Shown in pieces: positions 5,168-6,957 of a stretch of DNA of 6,957 nt. Numbering within the stretch: position 1 is the stretch's first letter; every line of letters starts with the position of its first letter. The position numbers and the translations under genes were made by a program. The stretch spans positions 1-6,957 of the forward strand of contig QJYE01000504.1 in the NCBI GenBank assembly GCA_003235785.1, in the 5' to 3' direction. The notes beneath the pieces were generated by a model. It did not search any database, was not told the DNA's origin, and was given only the letters and a program-made list of their open reading frames with translations. This stretch comes from Nitrospirota bacterium (GTDB lineage: Bacteria > Nitrospirota > Nitrospiria > Nitrospirales > UBA8639).

Positions 5168-6694
5168 ATGAATCCAGAACTTGAAAAAAAACTGCAAGCC
5201 TGCCCGAATCTCCCAAGCCCTCCGACTGTGGCGATACAAATCATTCAACTGGCCAATCAGCCCGACACCGATTTTCAAAGAATTATTGAACTTCTGAGCT
5301 GTGACCCGGCATTGGCCAGCAAGATTCTTCGGATCGCCAATTCTCCTATCTACCCCTATGTCAAAAAAGTCGAAAACCTTCATCAAGCCTTGATGGTCCT
5401 TGGCCTCAATGCCACGATTTCGCTGGCTCTGTCTTTTTCCTTAGTTCAATCGCTTCAATCCACGAAAGGAAAGGGACTGGATTACAACCTTTATTGGAAA
5501 CGAGCCCTGATGGCTGGAACGGCTTGTCAGGTCTTAGGAAGCTTCTGCGAAGTAGACGAAACAGCAGAATTATATCTGGCGGGACTACTACAGGATTTGG
5601 GCATGCTCGCACTGGATCAGGTTTTCCCGGAACTTTATCTTACCTATACGGGTCAACAAAGCCATCATGCCAGCCTCATCTCACATGAAGAGCGAGCCCT
5701 CGGGCTGTCACATGGAGCCGTAGGCAGTTGGCTATTAACTCAGTGGAATTTCACGGATCGGTTACGATTAGCCGTAGCGGGAAGTGACGACCCTTCGCAC
5801 ATTCCCGGGAGAGATGAACGGGCAAGATTCGCCTATTGCGTCTCCCTTTCGGGAAAGATGGCAGAAATATTTTTACGTGAAACCGATGACAACTATCTAC
5901 AAACAGTGACCAGGCAGGCTTCTACATTATTACAACTCAACTCAGAAACATTTCTGGAGACCTTGGAAGTCATCAAAGAACGTCTTCCTGAAATAGCAGG
6001 CCTCTTTGACACCACCCTACCAACCTGGGATGACCCCAAAGTCATCATAGAAAACGCAAGAGAATCGCTTCTCCTCCGCAATCTTCAGGCACTCAAACAA
6101 GTGGAAGAACTCAGAATCAACACCGTCAACATGGAAGCGCAATTTCACAACTTGGAAGAAACCCATCGCTACGACTCCCTGACGGGAACGTTCACCAGAG
6201 CCTATCTGGATCAAGCCTTGGAAACATCTTTTCAGCAGGCCGTCGCTAAAGAAGAATGCTTAACGCTTATTTTTGCCGATCTCGACAAATTTAAATCTGT
6301 GAATGATACCTATGGCCACCATGCAGGCGATGTCGTCCTCCAATCAGCCGCACGTCTTCTTCTCTCAAAACTCCGTGCTACTGACATGGTGGGCCGATTT
6401 GGCGGAGAAGAATTTGTTCTGATCTTGCCAAAAGCGACCACCTCCGGGGCTGAATTCGTCTGTGAAAGAATCCTGACAGCCTTTCGTGAAACCGCCCATG
6501 AAATTTCTGAGAACCCGAACCTCATCGTCACCATTTCCTTGGGCATTGCGACCCATACGCCGGCAAAACCCTATACCCAAGTTGCCGACCTGCTTCAGAA
6601 TGCAGATGAAAGCATGTATCACTCCAAAATACATGGCGGCAATCAAGCGACCTTCTTTCACAGCATCATGAACAAGCAGCCGGTGTCACGCTAG
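5168..6694 (+). CDS. HDOD-GGDEF protein, probable diguanylate cyclase
   Basis: From the ATG at 5168 the protein has 508 residues. An N-terminal HDOD domain (about 12-215) begins with the typical LPSPPTVA and has the DPALASKILRIANS segment. Its HD-like site is degenerate: Gln142-Asp143-Leu-Gly replaces HD-x-G, although His182 remains. This fits HDOD domains acting as sensing or scaffold modules rather than hydrolases. A coiled-coil-like linker (about 292-334) leads to a GGDEF domain (about 334-500) with D336 in DSLTG, metal-binding D371 in FADLDKF, ND.YGH, and the active-site motif GGEEF (412-416). RATD (403-406) lies exactly five residues before GGEEF and is the product-inhibition I-site. It should therefore make cyclic di-GMP in the cytoplasm under feedback control. 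The start at 5168 is chosen because homologues begin there. An ATG at 4964 would add 68 basic residues and has a Shine-Dalgarno-like AAGGGG 7 nt upstream. No partner gene is adjacent. Confidence 0.93.
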   Translation: MNPELEKKLQACPNLPSPPTVAIQIIQLANQPDTDFQRIIELLSCDPALASKILRIANSPIYPYVKKVENLHQALMVLGLNATISLALSFSLVQSLQSTKGKGLDYNLYWKRALMAGTACQVLGSFCEVDETAELYLAGLLQDLGMLALDQVFPELYLTYTGQQSHHASLISHEERALGLSHGAVGSWLLTQWNFTDRLRLAVAGSDDPSHIPGRDERARFAYCVSLSGKMAEIFLRETDDNYLQTVTRQASTLLQLNSETFLETLEVIKERLPEIAGLFDTTLPTWDDPKVIIENARESLLLRNLQALKQVEELRINTVNMEAQFHNLEETHRYDSLTGTFTRAYLDQALETSFQQAVAKEECLTLIFADLDKFKSVNDTYGHHAGDVVLQSAARLLLSKLRATDMVGRFGGEEFVLILPKATTSGAEFVCERILTAFRETAHEISENPNLIVTISLGIATHTPAKPYTQVADLLQNADESMYHSKIHGGNQATFFHSIMNKQPVSR

Positions 6695-6858
6695 GAGCCT
6701 GTCTCACTCGGGTTTGAAAATACCTGCAATGTCTTGGGATTTTCGCTAGATTCTTCGCCCCCCCAGTTCCACTGCGCCTCACTCTTGATTAATAACGTCT
6801 CCGCCTGGACTTGCCCCAACACAAAAATTTCGCTAAAAACATGCAAAAGACATTACCA

Positions 6859-6957
6859 ATGAATACTGCCATCTTTCATCTTTCTTTTCCTGTTCGTGAT
6901 ATCGCGTCGACGACAGAATTTTATGTCTTAGGCTTAGGGTGCAAAATTGGCCGGCAA
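6859..6957 (+). CDS. N-terminal fragment of a VOC (glyoxalase/bleomycin-resistance fold) protein
   Basis: The last 33 codons of the window read MNTAIFHLSFPVRDIASTTE and then FYVLGLGCKIGRQ, still open at the edge. The pattern HLSFPVRDI, FY and LGC-GR is the first beta-alpha-beta unit of vicinal-oxygen-chelate proteins; His7 sits where the family places its first metal ligand. Only this part is visible, so the enzyme class (glyoxalase, dioxygenase, resistance protein or other) cannot be told. An in-frame ATG at 6841 would add six residues (MQKTLP); 6859 is preferred because homologous proteins begin close to the first strand. Neither start has a Shine-Dalgarno sequence. The gene lies 164 bp beyond the HDOD-GGDEF gene on the same strand. 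TTGCCC (6811-6816) with TAAAAA (6834-6839) is at best a weak promoter. Confidence 0.75.
   Translation, partial: MNTAIFHLSFPVRDIASTTEFYVLGLGCKIGRQ

Noticed and set aside
6695..6716. Hairpin with wobble pairs just after the HDOD-GGDEF stop
   Set aside because: Three of seven pairs are G-T and no T-run follows, so it is not a convincing terminator.
6741..6835. Direct repeat TTTCGCTA at 6741-6748 and 6828-6835
   Set aside because: Eight bases in an AT-rich intergenic region, with no symmetry and no clear relation to promoter boxes.

Overview
The window is ordinary bacterial chromosome of roughly balanced GC, with no mobile element, CRISPR array, rRNA or tRNA gene that I can see. It holds four complete genes that I can name to family, one complete conserved-looking gene of unknown function, and a fragment of a gene at each edge. 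The gene set (MurJ, Dtd, an HDOD-GGDEF regulator, a membrane-anchored spermidine-synthase-like protein, and a fragment resembling exosortase-linked CAAX proteases) suggests a free-living Gram-negative-type bacterium. My best guess is Nitrospirota (Nitrospira-like) or a related environmental lineage. This is an impression from protein style and was not tested.

Left part, minus strand (1-1753): a 28-codon N-terminal fragment of a probable CPBP/CAAX-protease-like membrane protein runs off the left edge. Behind it lies a complete 517-aa gene for a membrane protein fused to a spermidine synthase/SAM-methyltransferase fold. A 182-bp divergent intergenic region (1754-1935) follows. It carries a good sigma70-type promoter for each direction, and a copy of the direct repeat TCAATTCAT overlaps each -35 box, exactly 70 bp apart.

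Central part, plus strand (1936-4695): murJ (lipid II flippase), then dtd (D-aminoacyl-tRNA deacylase) after 21 bp, then after 84 bp a 187-aa protein I do not recognise. These three plausibly form one transcription unit. murJ and dtd both concern D-amino-acid biology: MurJ exports the D-amino-acid-containing cell-wall precursor and Dtd clears D-amino acids from tRNA.

Right part (4696-6957): a 472-bp interval without a convincing gene contains several short inverted repeats. It leads into an HDOD-GGDEF protein, a likely active diguanylate cyclase with an intact inhibitory site and a degenerate HD domain. The start of this gene is ambiguous: an upstream ATG (4964) has a Shine-Dalgarno-like sequence, whereas the family-typical ATG (5168) has none but sits just after a promoter-like sequence, which suggests a leaderless mRNA. 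The first 33 codons of a VOC (glyoxalase-fold) protein close the window.

No convincing Rho-independent terminator was found anywhere. Several plus-strand genes (murJ, dtd, the HDOD gene at its likely start, and the VOC gene) lack a recognisable Shine-Dalgarno sequence. I did not find a clearly new biological system. The best leads are the two unusual translation starts, the repeat pair shared by the divergent promoters, the structured interval before the HDOD gene, and the uncharacterised 187-aa protein.
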